Shown here: positions 10,481 through 21,439 of the stretch, one piece after another
How positions within the stretch are numbered: the first letter of the stretch is position 1
Layout of the letters: every line of letters begins with the position of its first letter
Source: Pelobates cultripes
Taxonomy: Eukaryota > Chordata > Amphibia > Anura > Pelobatidae
DNA: 64,000 nucleotides
Reading direction: 5' to 3'
Assembly (NCBI GenBank): GCA_933207985.1
Contig: OW240915.1
Coordinates: forward strand, 124,067,498-124,131,497
Translations under genes and position numbers: made by a program
The notes under the pieces: model-generated
Told to the model about the DNA's origin: nothing
The model's database searches: none
Seen by the model: only the letters and a program-made list of their open reading frames with translations

Positions 10481-10801
10481 TGTAACAGATCCCCTGTTAT
10501 TGCCTGGCCAACAGACTTGGAACATTATAACCACTGTATTTGTAACCGTTGTTATGCTGAACATACGAATGGAAAAACGAATAGCCCTGCTAACTCATTC
10601 GTATAACCGAACAAACTGCCGAACCAGAGACCACCCAGACCAGGCGTGTACTGCCAATTAACTCCCTGACTCTGTGCCAAAACGCAAACATTCTAAGTGG
10701 TTCACTGGGTGGCCATCGATTCATATGCATGAGCGTCCAGCGGGGTTTGGTCGTCAAGGGTCTGGAACCATTTTCGGACACTCAAACTCCCGAACACCCT
10801 T
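10481..10801 (+). mobile_element. LTR fragment, Ty3/gypsy group
   Basis: Starts TGTAACAGATCCCCTGTTATTG and continues with gypsy-LTR-like wording: CGAACATACGAATGG, CCGAACAAACTGCCGAACC, CCACCCAG, GGGTGGCCATCG, TCCAGCGGGG. It breaks off at about 10801, where a minus-strand LINE segment begins. Confidence 0.6.
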
Positions 10802-11155
10802 TTTCATGCATGACAATACTTTACTGGCTTTGGCCACTGCTGATTGACATTGCATATTGTTGCATAGTTTGTTGTCTATAACAATTCCCAAGTCCTTTTT
10901 GTATGTTGTTATCCCTAATTCACTTCCATTAAGGGTATACGTTGCTTGTGTATTCTTTACGCCGAAGTGCATAACTTTGCATTTTTCAACATTAAATTTC
11001 ATCCGCCATTTGAGTGCCCAGTCCCCCAGTCTATCTAAATCCCTCTGCAGCAAAGTAATATCTTGCTCACATTGTATTATTTTACAGAGTTTTGTGTCAT
11101 CTGCAAACACTGAAACATGACTTTCAATGCTGTCTTCAAGATCATTTATAAACAT
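10802..11155 (-). pseudogene. CR1-like LINE reverse transcriptase remnant
   Basis: The minus-strand frame encodes the end of the RT palm: FINDLEDSI, then VFADDTKL (FADD catalytic box), then DLDRLGDWALKWRMKFNVEKCKVMHFG, typical of Jockey/CR1-clade non-LTR retrotransposons, and a thumb segment ending KASKVLSCM. About 110 codons survive of an RT that is normally some 800-1000 residues with its endonuclease. Both ends are abrupt: gypsy LTR on the left, LTR-flanking DNA on the right. The start of the fragment is repeated at 12181. It is a dead 5'-truncated fragment. Confidence 0.8.
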
Positions 11156-11610
11156 GGTATAATGTGTTGTGGGTGGGTTGCTGGACTAACCAACGCACCG
11201 ACCGACAGAAGATCAGGTACCTTGTTAGTCTTTTTGGAAAAGGGTAGAGATGTGGCGGAACCAACCTCGCCACGAAGCACTGGAGAAGCCTGGTTTTTCA
11301 CCTGCAGCCTTTGGACTATGGCCCCACATTAAAAACCTTTTACATTCCCTGCAAAAAGGCTTGTTCATGCCTTTCTGCCTGGGCGTTCGGTAGATTGAAT
11401 CTACTGAACCAAAGCACGAATGAAGGGACCACCTGGGCAAGGAGTGTGCCAGGGATTTACCTCCCAGAAGCTTCGGTTAACCGCAGCTTAATTGGTGAAT
11501 GCTGGGTGGCCGCTGTTTGTATAACTGAACACATGGCAGCAGCCATCTTAAACTCCCAAACGGTCAGCAGTGTTCAGCTCCAAATCTATGGAACTCAAAA
11601 AGGACACTTA
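11119..11610 (+). repeat. Local direct duplication, copy 1 (LINE/LTR junction)
   Basis: 11121-11610 recurs at 12181-12609 at high identity, including about 40 bp of the LINE remnant, a linker (GGGTTGCTGGACTAACC) and the first part of an LTR. Copy 2 lacks about 60 bp that are present here around 11300-11360. Confidence 0.85.
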
Positions 11611-12178
11611 GTGTTATCCCAGATAGCTATGCCATGGAGCCCATTCGTGCAATGAAAGACTATGTGAAAGACTTTGGCTCCATGGCGATTGAACTGTATG
11701 TATGTGATCTGAGCGCCATTCGGTAATAATGTGCGCTCAGATCTAAGCTATCTGGGGATATGTTGAATGTATATATTTTCTGTAGTAATTGTAACACTGT
11801 GTAATCTTATGTCTTTTTACTAGACATGTGCAATTCGTTTCGGGCCGAATATGTATTTGACGAATTTCGGGCAATTTGGACATTCGGGTACTTCCGAATG
11901 TCCAAATAGCTGAAGTGCCTAATTGCCAAAGTGCCGAATTACCGAGGACCTGAAGTTCCGAAAATACCAAATTTCCGAAGTGCCGAAGTTCTGAAGTTGC
12001 CAAAGTTCCGAAGCACAGTTTTGCCTAAGTACTAATATACTTACCCAGTGTAAGAAGAAGAATGTTACACTGTATACAATTTTAAATAAAAAGTATACAA
12101 ACATAGCCAGGATTCAGCTGTAAGCATTTGCAACACTTACAACAATCAAGTAACATACATTCATATAAAATGTAAGTT

Positions 12179-12609
12179 GTCTTTCAATGCTGTCTTCAAG
12201 ATCATTTATAAACATGGTATAATGTGTTGTGGGTGGGTTGCTGGACTAACCAAGGCACCGACCGACAGAAGGTCAGGTACCTTGTTAGTCTTTTTGGAAA
12301 AGGGGAGAGATGTGGCGGAACCAACCTCGTCACGAAGCACTGGAGAAGCCTGGTTTTTCGCTTGTTTGTGCCTTTCTGCCTGGGCGTTCGGTAGATTGAA
12401 TCTACCGAACCAAAGCACGAATGAAGGGACCACCTGGGCAAGGAGTGTGCCAGGGATTTATCTCCCAGAAGCTGCGGTTAACCGCAGCTTAATTGGTGAA
12501 TGCTGGGTGGCCGCTGTTTGTATAACCGAACACGTGGCAGCAGCCATCTTAAACTCCCAAATGGTCAGCAGTGTTCAGCTCCAAATCTATGGAACTCAAA
12601 ATGGACACT
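12179..12609 (+). repeat. Local direct duplication, copy 2 (inside the hAT-like element)
   Basis: Corresponds to 11119-11610. Beyond 12609 it continues with LTR sequence (GCCGCCGACCTCCCTTCTCC) that is missing from copy 1 but present in complement in the LTR at 14265-15560 (around 15165). The two copies therefore keep different parts of a longer source. Confidence 0.8.
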
Positions 12610-12714
12610 TATTTGCACGAGCACCGCTAAGCCGCCGACCTCCCTTCTCCTGCAATTCATACGAACGCCGTCTGTTCGGTACTTTCCCTATGTGGGAGGG
12701 GGGGTTATTTTTTT

Positions 12715-13170
12715 TATTTAGGGCACCCACCCAAAGCTCAGGGGGGAGGGCATTAGGTCCCCCCCAATTAGCATTTAGGGCCCCCACCCACCGCTCAGGG
12801 GTGGGTCCAGGAGGGAGGACATTAGGTCCTCCCCCTCATTCTAATTTAGGGCCCCCACCCATAGCTCAGAGGTGGAGGCCAGGGGGAAGACATTAGGTAC
12901 CCCCCCAATTAGTATTTAGGGCCCCCACCTACTGCTCAGGAGTGGGGGCCAGGGGGGAGGACATTAGGTTCCCCCCTCATGCTAATGTAGGGCCCCCACC
13001 CACCGTTCAGGGGTGGGGCCAGGGGGGAGGACATTAGGTCCCCCCTAATTAGTTTTTAGGGCCCCCACTCACCGCTCAGGGATGGGGGCCAGAGGGGAGG
13101 ACATTAGGTCCCCCCTTATACTAATTTAGGGCCCCCACCCCAGGGCCCCATTATTTTACTTTAGGGCCCA
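12715..13170. repeat. 70-bp G/C-rich minisatellite
   Basis: Six to seven units of about 69-72 bp, each with TTTAGGGCCCCCACCC, CCGCTCAGGGGTGGG, CCAGGGGGGAGG and ACATTAGGTCCCCCC. Units differ by a few substitutions. They alternate between CAATTAG and CTCATTCTAAT spacers, suggesting a 140-bp higher-order unit. Confidence 0.85.
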
Positions 13171-14264
13171 CAGCTTAGGAGGGGGGACCCTTTTAAAAAA
13201 AAAAAAAACAGGCTGCTCAATATGGCTGAAAGACCAATTTAGGTCTTTCAGCCTTTTTGTAGATAACTCTGTGGGGATTATGAAGTTATCTACCAAGCGG
13301 CTGCAAGACAAGTTCCGAAATTCCTAAGTTCCAAAGTGTCGAAGTGCCGAAGTGTCGAAGTGCTGAAGTTCCGAAGTGCCAAAGTTACCGAAATTCCAAA
13401 GTGGCGAAGTTCTGAAGTGGTGAAGTGCCGAAGTTGCTGAAGTTCCGAAGTTCTGAATTTCGGAATGCCCAAAAATTTTCCCATGCACATACCTACTTTT
13501 TACTAACATGTGGCTAATGGGGTTTTGCCTCTGTCCTTTTAGATAATTGTATTACTTCCCAATTATCTCCAGGACTGAGAGGAGGGATTATAATGCATTG
13601 TGGGAGTATTTATGTGTTAGTTTGTGATTGGTCAAAATCCACTATGTATCCCAGTTTTCCATCTGGTCCCCTAGGGGAGTGTCCACCAGGTGGAAGACCT
13701 GCATAAAAGCCAGGCAGGTAGCACCAGTAAATCAGTTCTGCTTGACCCTCAAACAAAGTGTTGTCTCGTTCTTGGGGGGAATTGGATTGTATGCTGTTAC
13801 AGTGCGACTGCCAGGAGTGTAAACTCTTCGTATGGTTTTTCCTGTTTGGCTGTTTACAGCATTCGTATGGTTCCAGTTCGAGAGTTTGGGAATTCGTGTG
13901 TTTCCTGTTCGGGAGATTGGTGCTTGCAGTAGCTGCCTGTGTATCTGTAAGGGTAATATCGCCTAAACATTTTTTAACCCCTTTTATGCTTAACGGTCCG
14001 TTACAAGGGGGTTGGTAAAGAGATCAGATTCAGGGTGAGGGTGTCCAAACTAGGTGGAACTTAGGCCTTAGTGGACAAACAAGTTCTGGCTACCATGTGG
14101 CTCCATTGTTCCTTGTGGCATATCTTGATCCAATCAGGCTGTTTTTATACAATCTTTTTCCAACTATCAATATACAGAATTTAACCATAAGCCCCAGCAT
14201 ACTATTTATAACAATATATACCTGCTATATTAAATATGGATCAAGGCTACCACAGAACCAGGCC

Positions 14265-15560
14265 TGTAACGGACCGTTTTGCACAAAAGGGGTAAAAACC
14301 GTTTAGGCGATTGGCCCCCTTTCCAGAGATGCAGGCACAGCTACTGCAGAACACCAAACACACGAACCGCCAATAAGTGAATGCTCCAAACACCCGAACT
14401 GCATACAAGAGAATGCTCCAAACACCCGAACTGCATACAAGTGAATGCTCCAAACACTCGAACTGCATACAAGGGAATGCTCCAAACACCCGAACTGCAT
14501 ACAAGGGAATGCTCCAAACACCCGAACTGGAACCTCACGAATAGCTGCTAGCAGACGAACAGGAAAAGCACCCAAGCGGCTTACACTCCTGGCAATCAGT
14601 CTCTATCAGCATACAGTAAATCCCCCCAAAGACGAGACAGAGCTCCGTGTTGAGGGTCAAGCAGTGGTCTGTTTTATGAGGGCTACCTGCCCAGTATTTA
14701 TGCAGGTCTCCCACCAGGTGGACACTCCCCTAGGGGACCAAATGGGAGACTGTGACAAGGGACAGACAAGCAGACAAATAGGACACACAATCACAGTATA
14801 TTCCCACAATGCATCCTGGCTTCCTCCCCTCTGCCCTGGGAGATAATTGAGAAGTAATTCAATGATCTCCCAAGACAAAGGCAAATCTCCATTATGCACA
14901 TGGGGATACTAAAACAAGCATTACTGTTAAAATACACCAGGTAAGACACATTACATTAAAACTATACATTTAACATATCCCCAGATAGCTCAGGTCTGAG
15001 CGCACATTATTAAGTGAATGGCGCTCAGACCACACGAATACAGTTTAATCTCCATGGAGCCAAAGTCTTTACAGTCAGTTTCATACGAATGGGCTCCAGG
15101 GGATTCCTATCTGGGGTATAACACATTCAAACAAAACTACCGTTCGTGCACTTCCACCGAACAAGAAGGGAGGTCGGCGGCTTCAGCAGTGTTCGCACAA
15201 AGCTGTGTCCGATTTTAGTACCATGAAAATAGAGACCAACACCGCTGTGCATTCGTATGTTTAAAATGGCCGCAACCTCGTGTTCGGGATACGAATGGCT
15301 GCCACCCAGCATTCGTCAATTAAGCTGCGGTTAACCGCAGCTTCAGGGAGGTTAATTGCCGGCACACTCCAGCTCCCAGGTGGTCTATTCATTCGTGCGG
15401 TTGTTCGGTAGATTCAATCTACCGAACAACCGGCAGAAAAGCACGAATACAGCTTTTCTGCAGGCGAAACAAAGTCTTTTAACAGGGGGCCATAGTCCAG
15501 AGGCAGCAGACGAGAAACCAGGCTTCTCCAATGCAATGTGGCGAGATTGGTCTCGTCACA
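14265..15560 (-). mobile_element. Solo LTR of the D/E family, TSD AGGCC
   Basis: On the plus strand it begins TGTAACGGACCGTTTTGCAC and ends GGTCTCGTCACA, the complement of the LTR at 36180-37055. It is flanked by AGGCC at 14260-14264 and 15561-15565, a perfect 5-bp TSD. It contains the palindrome CTGCGGTTAACCGCAG at about 15324-15339 and a 32-bp tandem repeat. It is longer (1296 bp) than its 876-bp relative because of that repeat and extra U3-like sequence. No internal region is attached. Confidence 0.9.
14375..14530. repeat. 32-bp tandem repeat in an LTR
   Basis: Five units of GAATGCTCCAAACACCCGAA followed by CTGCATACAAG and one variable base. The period is not a multiple of three, so overlapping open frames across it are not genes. 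Confidence 0.9.
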
Positions 15561-15649
15561 AGGCCGTTCTCTGCTACACAGAGTATTTTAATATTTTGGG
15601 GGACAATATTACACTCTAATCACAAACAACATATCCCTTAGGTTTTTTT

Positions 15650-16725
15650 GTTTTTTTTAAACATACAAAACAAAAGACCAATAGTTTGTGAATCAGAAGC
15701 ACCCATGATTTCAACAGAACATCTGATTCAAAGCAGTACAAATATACAAACACAGTTTCAACAGTCACACCAATCTCCTTATCACCAGCACCACATGGCG
15801 CAGTTACCAGGCCAAAACACACACGTACACACATGCACAGGATCCTCACACGTTTCACATTACGACGTCTCACATATGCAAAGCAAAATCAAAACCCATC
15901 AAATACTATACAATTATCAATGCAGTTATAAATCAAATCATACAATTATCTTTACAGTTAATCAACGTAAACCAACCAATCGCATAACAGTTTAACAATT
16001 TCGTCTCTGCAGTCAGTGGTTATGGTATGGTTAGTAATTATTGTACAGTTAGATAATTACGGGGTTATAGTTACAATATCAAATAGTAATAGTTATGGTG
16101 TTATAATTACAATGTTAAACAGTATTTATAGTGTCGGTTATGTAATGTTAGTGGTTCTGGTTTTCAGTCAGTGGTTATGGTGTTGTGCGCTATTATACAC
16201 TTTTTACAAGTCTGCTAAACAGCGGAGCTCAAACCTTTTAGCAGGACATACATGTTAACAACTATAACGTATTTATACATTAACAGCAAAACCCAACTAC
16301 TCTAACTGGCCAGCACCATGAGAACTAGCGAACAGAATGTACACCAGAATTCGCTTAGCCTACACTGCCCAGGCACCACGATCTAGGGAACGGAATGTAT
16401 ACCAGAATTAACCTAGTCTATATAAGTTTAAGATTACCTACTCTAAGATCTAGCGAACAAGATTTACAACAGAATTTGCTTAGTCTTCAGTTCCAATATC
16501 TACGAGCTAGTGAACGGAATATACACCAGAATCCACTTAGTCAAGATATTTGGAGATCTAGCGAACGAAATATACACCAGAATTTGCTTAGTCTCCCCGG
16601 TATCCCTGATCTAGTGACCGAATTTACAACAAGATTCACTTAGTCTAGACAAGATACCGGTGTCAGGCTGAACATATGTACACCAGATTTCAGCCTGACT
16701 ACAGTCCCTATGTTAAACGGGCTAG
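15650..16725 (-). mobile_element. Minus-strand fragment of the retroviral leader family found at 22780-24200
   Basis: Reverse complement of parts of 23100-24200, including GATTGGTGTGA..., the CACACGT/ACACAC motif, the CAGGATCCTCACACGT box, the C/TTTTGTTTTGTATGTTTAAAAAA end and, at 16560-16700, the leader tandem repeats with GACACCGGT(G/A)TC. No LTR, gag or env adjoins. The leader segment is therefore repeated in the genome on its own or as part of another truncated provirus. Confidence 0.75.
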
Positions 16726-16734
16726 CTACCAGGT

Positions 16735-17293
16735 TAGGAGGGGGAGGGAGGACTTTTTTTTTTTTTTTACAGTGAGCAGCCACAGGCTGCTCACTGTTTA
16801 ATAGACATGCCCCTACTTGCGGTATAGCGAGTAAGAGCATAATTTACTAATACTAAGTAATGTTTACTTAGTATTAGTAAATTTGGCTGAAAGACCAATT
16901 CAGGTCTTTCAGCCTTTTAGTAGATAGCTCCCTAATACTGTGTGCATTAGAGAGTTATCTACTTATTCATTCCTGTCATTACATGACTGGCCAAGTAACT
17001 TACATTTTATATGAATGTATGTTACTCAATTGTTGTAAGTGTTGCAAATGCTTACAGCTAAATCCTGGCTTGTATACTTTTTATTTAAAATTGTATACAG
17101 TGTAACATTCTTCTTCTTCCACTGGGTAAGTATATTAGTACTTAGGCAATACTGTGCTTCGGCACTTCGGAAATTCGGTAATTTTGGAACTTCGGGACCT
17201 CGGTAATTCGGCCATTCGGAAGTACCCGAATGTCCGAATTGCCCGAAATTCGTCCAAATTCATATTCGTCCTGAAACGAATTGCACATGTCTA
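16735..17293 (-). mobile_element. hAT-like element fragment related to 11821-13495
   Basis: 16990-17293 is the reverse complement of 11821-12180: the end CGAATTGCACATGTCTA, the CGGAAGTACCCGAATGTCCGAA arrays, GTTACACTG...TTCTTCTTC and the TTGTAAGTGTTGCAAATGC box. Left of it come a T-run and a cluster of hairpins like those around 13200 and 18300. The other terminus and TSD were not found. Confidence 0.65.
16770..16914. repeat. Cluster of serial hairpins (first copy)
   Basis: Three clear hairpins in a row: CAGTGAGCAGCC/GGCTGCTCACTG (16770-16796), a 20-bp arm AATTTACTAATACTAAGTAA with its complement (16841-16883), and GGCTGAAAGACC/GGTCTTTCAGCC (16885-16914). A weakened fourth (CCTACTTGC...GCGAGTA) lies between the first two. 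Confidence 0.9.
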
Positions 17294-17632
17294 TCAAACA
17301 TGCCTTTCTGGAGCTCCTCCATACTTGACCCAAATGGCTTTTGTGCTTCAAAGTAGCAGATTTTCTGATCTAGTCAGGTCTAGTCAGGTTCCTGGAATCG
17401 CTGTGCTACCTGAACTGTGGATCGGTCCTGGTTACTCATGTAATCTCACCACGCCTGTGACCGCGGGCTAGGCACTGAACATAGTGGGGATGGTGGCCGA
17501 TACCAGAGCTGAAGTGGAGCTGCTTGCCTCAGCAGAGAGTCAATGGAAACCCAATCCCTTTCCGTCCTTGGTTAGCAGTGGTTATCCGATCCACACCGAC
17601 TTACTCTTCAGCAACTGAGTGAATTTGCACTT
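17294..17632. other. No gene recognised
   Basis: Mixed-composition DNA without long ORFs. A pattern such as GTTACTCATGTAATCTCACCACGCCTGTGACC hints at a decayed gypsy internal region just upstream of the LTR at 17633, but nothing can be aligned with confidence. Confidence 0.3.
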
Positions 17633-18196
17633 TGTAACAAAACCTCTTTGTAATTGCAGTAGTTATGGTGGTTTTTCACTCCCCTACAGTGATTATGGTG
17701 TGGTTTTCCTTTCTGATATTTTATTGCAACAAAGGACACATCCCTGGACTTCGTTTTCCCCTTGTCATTGCTTGGATTTAATTAAAAGGCACTGGTTCTG
17801 CTCCTTCAAAGTATATTGGAACATACGAACACGTGGCGGCTGCCATTTTAATTCAGTCGAATGCGTTCAGCTGTATGTGGTCGTTGAGGTTATGGAACAC
17901 AAATCGGAGACGGGATGGCACAAACACCCCTGAACTTTACCTTCTCTAAAACTTCAACAACGGAAATCGAAGTGCGTTCGACAATTCAAATGCCACTTTA
18001 ACTTGGAGTATTTGCACGAACGGTCCATCTTCGTGCATTCAATCGGAACTTAGTATTTGAACTATTGGAAATAGACCGGCCGCACAGCCAAATTCTCTGA
18101 AACTGCTTTGGGCATGAAAATGTGTGTGCGATCGTTCAAATGTGACTTCCACAAAACATTTGAACCCCTGCTCTGATCTGGGTGATTTTTGGATAG
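17633..18196 (+). mobile_element. LTR fragment, same family as 40289-41937
   Basis: Starts TGTAACAAAACCTCTTTGTAATTGCAG and runs parallel to 40289-40875: AGTTATGGTG, CAACAAAGGACAC, TTCGTTTTCCCCTTGTCATTGC, ACGAACACGTGGCGGCTGCC, TTCAGCTGT, AACTATTGGAAATAGACC, GCTCTGATCTGGGTGATTTT. Similarity ends at 18196, where another repeat (GTCCCGAACGGTTCGCTGGC) begins. Confidence 0.8.
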
Positions 18197-18298
18197 TGAT
18201 GTCCCGAACGGTTCGCTGGCAAATAGTTCCTGGCGAACATAGCGTGTTCGCGTTCGCCACGGATGGCGAACATATGCGATGTTCGGTCCGCCCCCTAT
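18197..18298. mobile_element. GCGAAC-rich MITE-like repeat
   Basis: Contains CCGAACGGTTCG, GGCGAACATAGCG, TGTTCGCGTTCGCC and GGCGAACATATGCGATGTTCGG, which pair with one another. I recall similar GTTCGC/GCGAAC repeats as common in frog genomes. No terminal repeat was fixed. Confidence 0.4.
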
Positions 18299-18299
18299 T

Positions 18300-18413
18300 A
18301 ATTTACTAATACTAAGTAAAAATTACTTAGTATTAGTAAATTGTGCCCCTACTCGCAATACCGCGAGTAGGGGCATGTCTATTAAACAGTGAGCAGCCTA
18401 TGGCTGCTCACTG
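18300..18413. repeat. Three perfect hairpins in tandem
   Basis: Hairpin 1 has 20-bp arms at 18300-18319 and 18323-18342 with a 3-nt loop. Hairpin 2 has 12-bp arms GCCCCTACTCGC (18345-18356) and GCGAGTAGGGGC (18363-18374). Hairpin 3 has 12-bp arms CAGTGAGCAGCC (18387-18398) and GGCTGCTCACTG (18402-18413). All arms pair perfectly. An A-run and C-rich DNA follow, as at 16735 in complement. Confidence 0.95.
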
Positions 18414-18794
18414 TAAAAAAAAAAAACACGTCCTCCCTTCCCCTCCTAACCTGAAGGGGGGACCCTAGTCACCCCTCCCCCTCCCCAAAAAATGAGCTCC
18501 CTACCTACCCCCCCTCACCCTAAAAATAATGAGAGGGGGACCTTTAACTAAAAACCTGTAAAAAAAAAATTAGATAAAAATAACTTACCATTTGATGTTT
18601 TCTTTCTTCTACAATCTTCTTTTTTCATCCCCAAAAAAGGAAAAATAAAAAGCCATAAGAACCGACGCAATTAAAAAAAAAAACGAGCGCACAAAAAAAT
18701 AATCCATCTTCACCCATGGAGGGCTCCGCGCAGACTGAGCTCTGCAGGGCGGGGGAAGGCTTATAAAGAGAGCACGAGAGAGCACGAGCTGAGG
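18414..18794. other. A-run and C-rich repeat, no gene
   Basis: Contains CTCCCTTCCCCTCCTAACC, GGGGGGACCCTAGTCACCCC and short A-runs. The wording resembles the minisatellite-bearing interior of the hAT-like element (12715-13210). No coding potential. Confidence 0.5.
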
Positions 18795-20328
18795 ATGGTG
18801 AACGCTCATCGTCCTGCAGAGCCACCCACAGTCACCTTTGCTCCTGCCCCCCCGGAGAAACGAAAGGTACCTTTTGCTGCATTTAAACCATTCCTGGAAG
18901 CAGAGGGGAGATTGACGGGTATTTGGCGGACTTTGAAAGGCAGTGTGCGCTTCACCAGGTACCCACAAAGGAATGGGTCACCATCCAATCTGGCAAGCTA
19001 TCCGGGAAAGCCTCAAAAGCCTTCCGGGCTATCCCAGTGGACAAGGTAATACAATATCACCTTGTCAAATCTACTCTACTTAATGGTATGCCATAACCCC
19101 TGAGGCATACTGGCGGAAATGCCGGGACACTAAGAAGCGAGGATGTGATCCCCACATGGAATGGGCCCACAGGCTGCGCCACACTGCTTCACATTGGATC
19201 GAGGGATGCCAAGCTGTATCTGTAGAAGAGGTGCTACAGCTGTTTCTCCTGGAGCATTTCTTTGATAATTTGCCACAGGAATTGGGCCACTAGGTACGAG
19301 ACCGACATCCCCATACCCTCACAGAAGCAGCCTGTCTGGCGGATGAATATGACGCAGACGACTAGACCCTGCGTTATCCCGACCTAACCCTCGAGTGGAT
19401 TCTCGAGGCCCCCCTCAACGACCGGAGTTTAGGGCCCCATGCCACCCAGCCCCATTCATTATGCTGGTCCTCCCAGAAAATGGTTTGGAGAATTCTAAGA
19501 TGAAGTGTCACCTATGCCACACACCAGGACACCTGATAGCCAATTGCCCTTTTGGCCCCCCCAGTTCTTCCTGGAATAACTCCCCACCGGTGCCAGTCCA
19601 CTGCGATATTCACCCCGAGGAATACATGGGGGTACTGTACAAAGTCAATCTTATCTATGCCGCTTCTGAGGATAATAGACAGCAGCACCGACAAGAGGTC
19701 AAGATCAATGGGAAGACCGCCCAAGGGTTACAAGACACCCCAGTGTCTACTATTACACTGGTACAGAAACACTTAGTTCCAGCCCATAAGTGTACGGGCC
19801 AAACCGTGGCTGTTCGAGTGGCTGGTGGATCTGTATTTCGTCTACCTACTGCCCGCGTTCACCTAGACTGAGGAGCCATATCGGGTACAGTAAAAGTCGG
19901 AATAATGGATGGTTTACCTGCAGAAGTTCTTCTGGGCAACGATTTGGGCCTTCTCACTTTAGCCTCAGGAGACCCAGGTAAGACACCCCCCAACTGTGAC
20001 TAACCCCCAGACTGTGATAGCTTGGGACACTCTGGATGAGTTTGGGAAAGCGACTAGAGAGGATTCCTCCCTACGAAAATACAGAGAAAGGGACTGGGGG
20101 ATTGGAAAACAAAGTTTTTATGTGGGACTCTAATAAACTGTACCAAGTCTCGGAAAAGACAGGACAGAACCTCTACCAGAAGCACCAGTTAGAAGTGCCC
20201 AGAAAATATAGAAGGGAAATTCTAGAGTCGGGCATGACATTCCCTTTGCCGGACACTTAGCAAACCTCACTCGTACCTTGCACCGGGTAACCCAGACCTT
20301 CTTCTGGCCTGGGGTACACGCTGATGTG
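18795..20328 (+). pseudogene. Decayed Ty3/gypsy gag-pol (copy 3)
   Basis: Collinear with the full-length element at 27830-29340. Gag pieces read KVPFAAFKPFLE (about 18866) and, at 19200-19350, a SCAN-like stretch (TASHWIEG..., LLEHFFDN). A CCHC knuckle CHLCHTPGHLIANC lies near 19507-19550. The protease segment has QEV...KINGK, a disrupted DTG (reads DTPVS), VRVAGGSVFRLPTARVHLD, and then VGIMDGLPAEVLLGNDLGLL with the second protease motif intact. Integrase N-terminal residues end at about 20328 (VHADV). Several stops and frameshifts are present. RT, RNase H and both LTRs are absent and a G-rich minisatellite begins at the break. It is useful as a comparator because it keeps the six codons missing from the younger copy. 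Confidence 0.85.
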
Positions 20329-21425
20329 TGAGCAGATTATAGGGGAGGAGAAGATTATAGGGGGAAGAATATTATAGGAGGAGGGAGTGGAGAAGGTTAT
20401 AGGAGGGGAATAGATTACAGGGAGGGAGGGGGGGAAGATTAGGAGGGGGGGAGAAGATTACAGGGAGGAGGTGGGAGGTGAGAAGGCTACAGGGAGGGGG
20501 GGAGAAGCATCACAGGGAGGAGAGGGGGAGTGGAGAAGGCCACAGGAGGGGAGTGGAAGCCAAGCCACAGGAGGGGAGAAGATTACAGGAGGGGAGCGGA
20601 GAGCCAAGCCACAGGGAGGGGGAGAAGATTACAGGAGGGAGGGGGGAGGGAGAAGGTCATTGGGTGGGAGGGGGGAGTATAGATTACAGGGAGGGAGGGG
20701 AGTGGAGAAGATTACAGGGAGGGGGAGAAGATTACAGGAGGGAGGGGAGGAGAAGGTTACAGGAGGGGGAGTGGAGAAGGTTACAGGAGGGGGGAGAAGA
20801 TTACAGATGGAGGGGAGTGGGAGAAGGTTACAGGGGAGATTACAGGAGGGAGGCGGCCAGAGTGAAGGCTACAGGAGAATATTACAGAGAGGGAGGGGGG
20901 GAAGATTACAGGGAGGGGAGAAGATTACAGGGAGGGAGGAGGAGATTGAGGGAGTGGGAGAAGAAGACGATTACAGGGGAGAAGAAGATGATTACAGGGG
21001 AGAAGAAGAGAAGATTACAGGGGGAGGGGAGAAGATTACAGGGAGGTGGGAGAAGAAGAGAAGATTACAGGGGGAGAAGAAGAGATTACAGGGACGGGGG
21101 GAGAAGAAGAGGAGAACACGGGGAGGGGGGAATAAGAGGAGAACACGGGGGTGGGAGATGAGAACGTAGGGGAGGGAGAGACCACTAAAGGAGGGAGGGG
21201 GCGGTGGAGAGACCACTAGGGGAGGGGTGTGAGGAGAGACCGCTAAAAGAGGGGGGTGGAGGATAGACCACTAGGGGAGGGTGGGGGGAGAGGAGAGACC
21301 ACTAATGGAAAGTCGGGGAGAAAAGGAGACCACTAAGGGAGGTGGGGGGGAGAGGAGAGACCACTAAGGGGCAGGGGAGATCTCTAAGGAATGGAAGGGA
21401 GAGCTCTATAGGACAGGGGGCAGGA
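20329..21425. repeat. Purine-rich minisatellite (AGATTACAGGGAGGGGGAGA-like)
   Basis: About 1.1 kb almost free of pyrimidines except in TTACAG. Units of about 20-24 bp GGGAGAAGATTACAGGGAGG degrade to the right into GAGACCACTAAGGGAGGGGGG units. Open frames across it (up to 232 codons of G, E, R, K) are artefacts of composition. Confidence 0.95.
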
Positions 21426-21439
21426 CAGGGAGCTCTTTC

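Larger units (their letters stand above)
11821..13495 (+). mobile_element. hAT-like non-autonomous element, 8-bp TSD CTTTTTAC
   Basis: Inserted in the LTR and flanked by CTTTTTAC at 11813-11820 and 13496-13503. An 8-bp TSD is the hallmark of hAT transposons. Ends are TAGACATGTGCA and TGCACATACCTA, inverted with about 10 of 12 matching. Subterminal arrays of GAAGTTCCGAAGTGCC-type words lie inside both ends (11910-12016, 13310-13455), as is common in hAT elements. The middle carries a copy of LINE/LTR sequence (12179-12660), a 70-bp minisatellite, an A-run and a GCTGAAAGACC...GGTCTTTCAGC hairpin (13224-13252). No transposase is encoded. Confidence 0.75.
11251..14005 (+). mobile_element. Solo LTR of the D/E family, split by a hAT-like insertion
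   Basis: LTR sequence runs 11251-11820 and resumes at 13504-14005 after a 1675-bp insertion. It starts TGTGGCGGAACCAACC and ends AACGGTCCGTTACA. It matches the complete LTR at 36180-37055 through GGAGAAGCCTGG, GGACTATGG, TTTCTGCCTGGG, the TCTGGGGATATGTT box, TCCATCTGGTCCCCTAGGGG and the GACCTGCATAAA TATA-like region. It carries GGTTAACCGCAG at about 11474. No clean TSD was found. Confidence 0.7.

Noticed and set aside
12177..12896. 239-codon frame
   Set aside because: Runs across a LINE fragment, LTR and 70-bp minisatellite; no coherent protein.
14247..14575. Overlapping frames with repeated VFGAFPCMQF-like text
   Set aside because: 32-bp tandem repeat in an LTR; period not divisible by three, so three frames show the same motif.
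15648..15995. 115-codon plus-strand frame rich in His, Gln, Thr
   Set aside because: It is antisense to the ERV leader fragment, whose sense strand is non-coding.
20471..21169. Two overlapping 227-232-codon frames rich in Gly, Glu, Arg
   Set aside because: Composition effect of a purine-only minisatellite; several frames are open at once.
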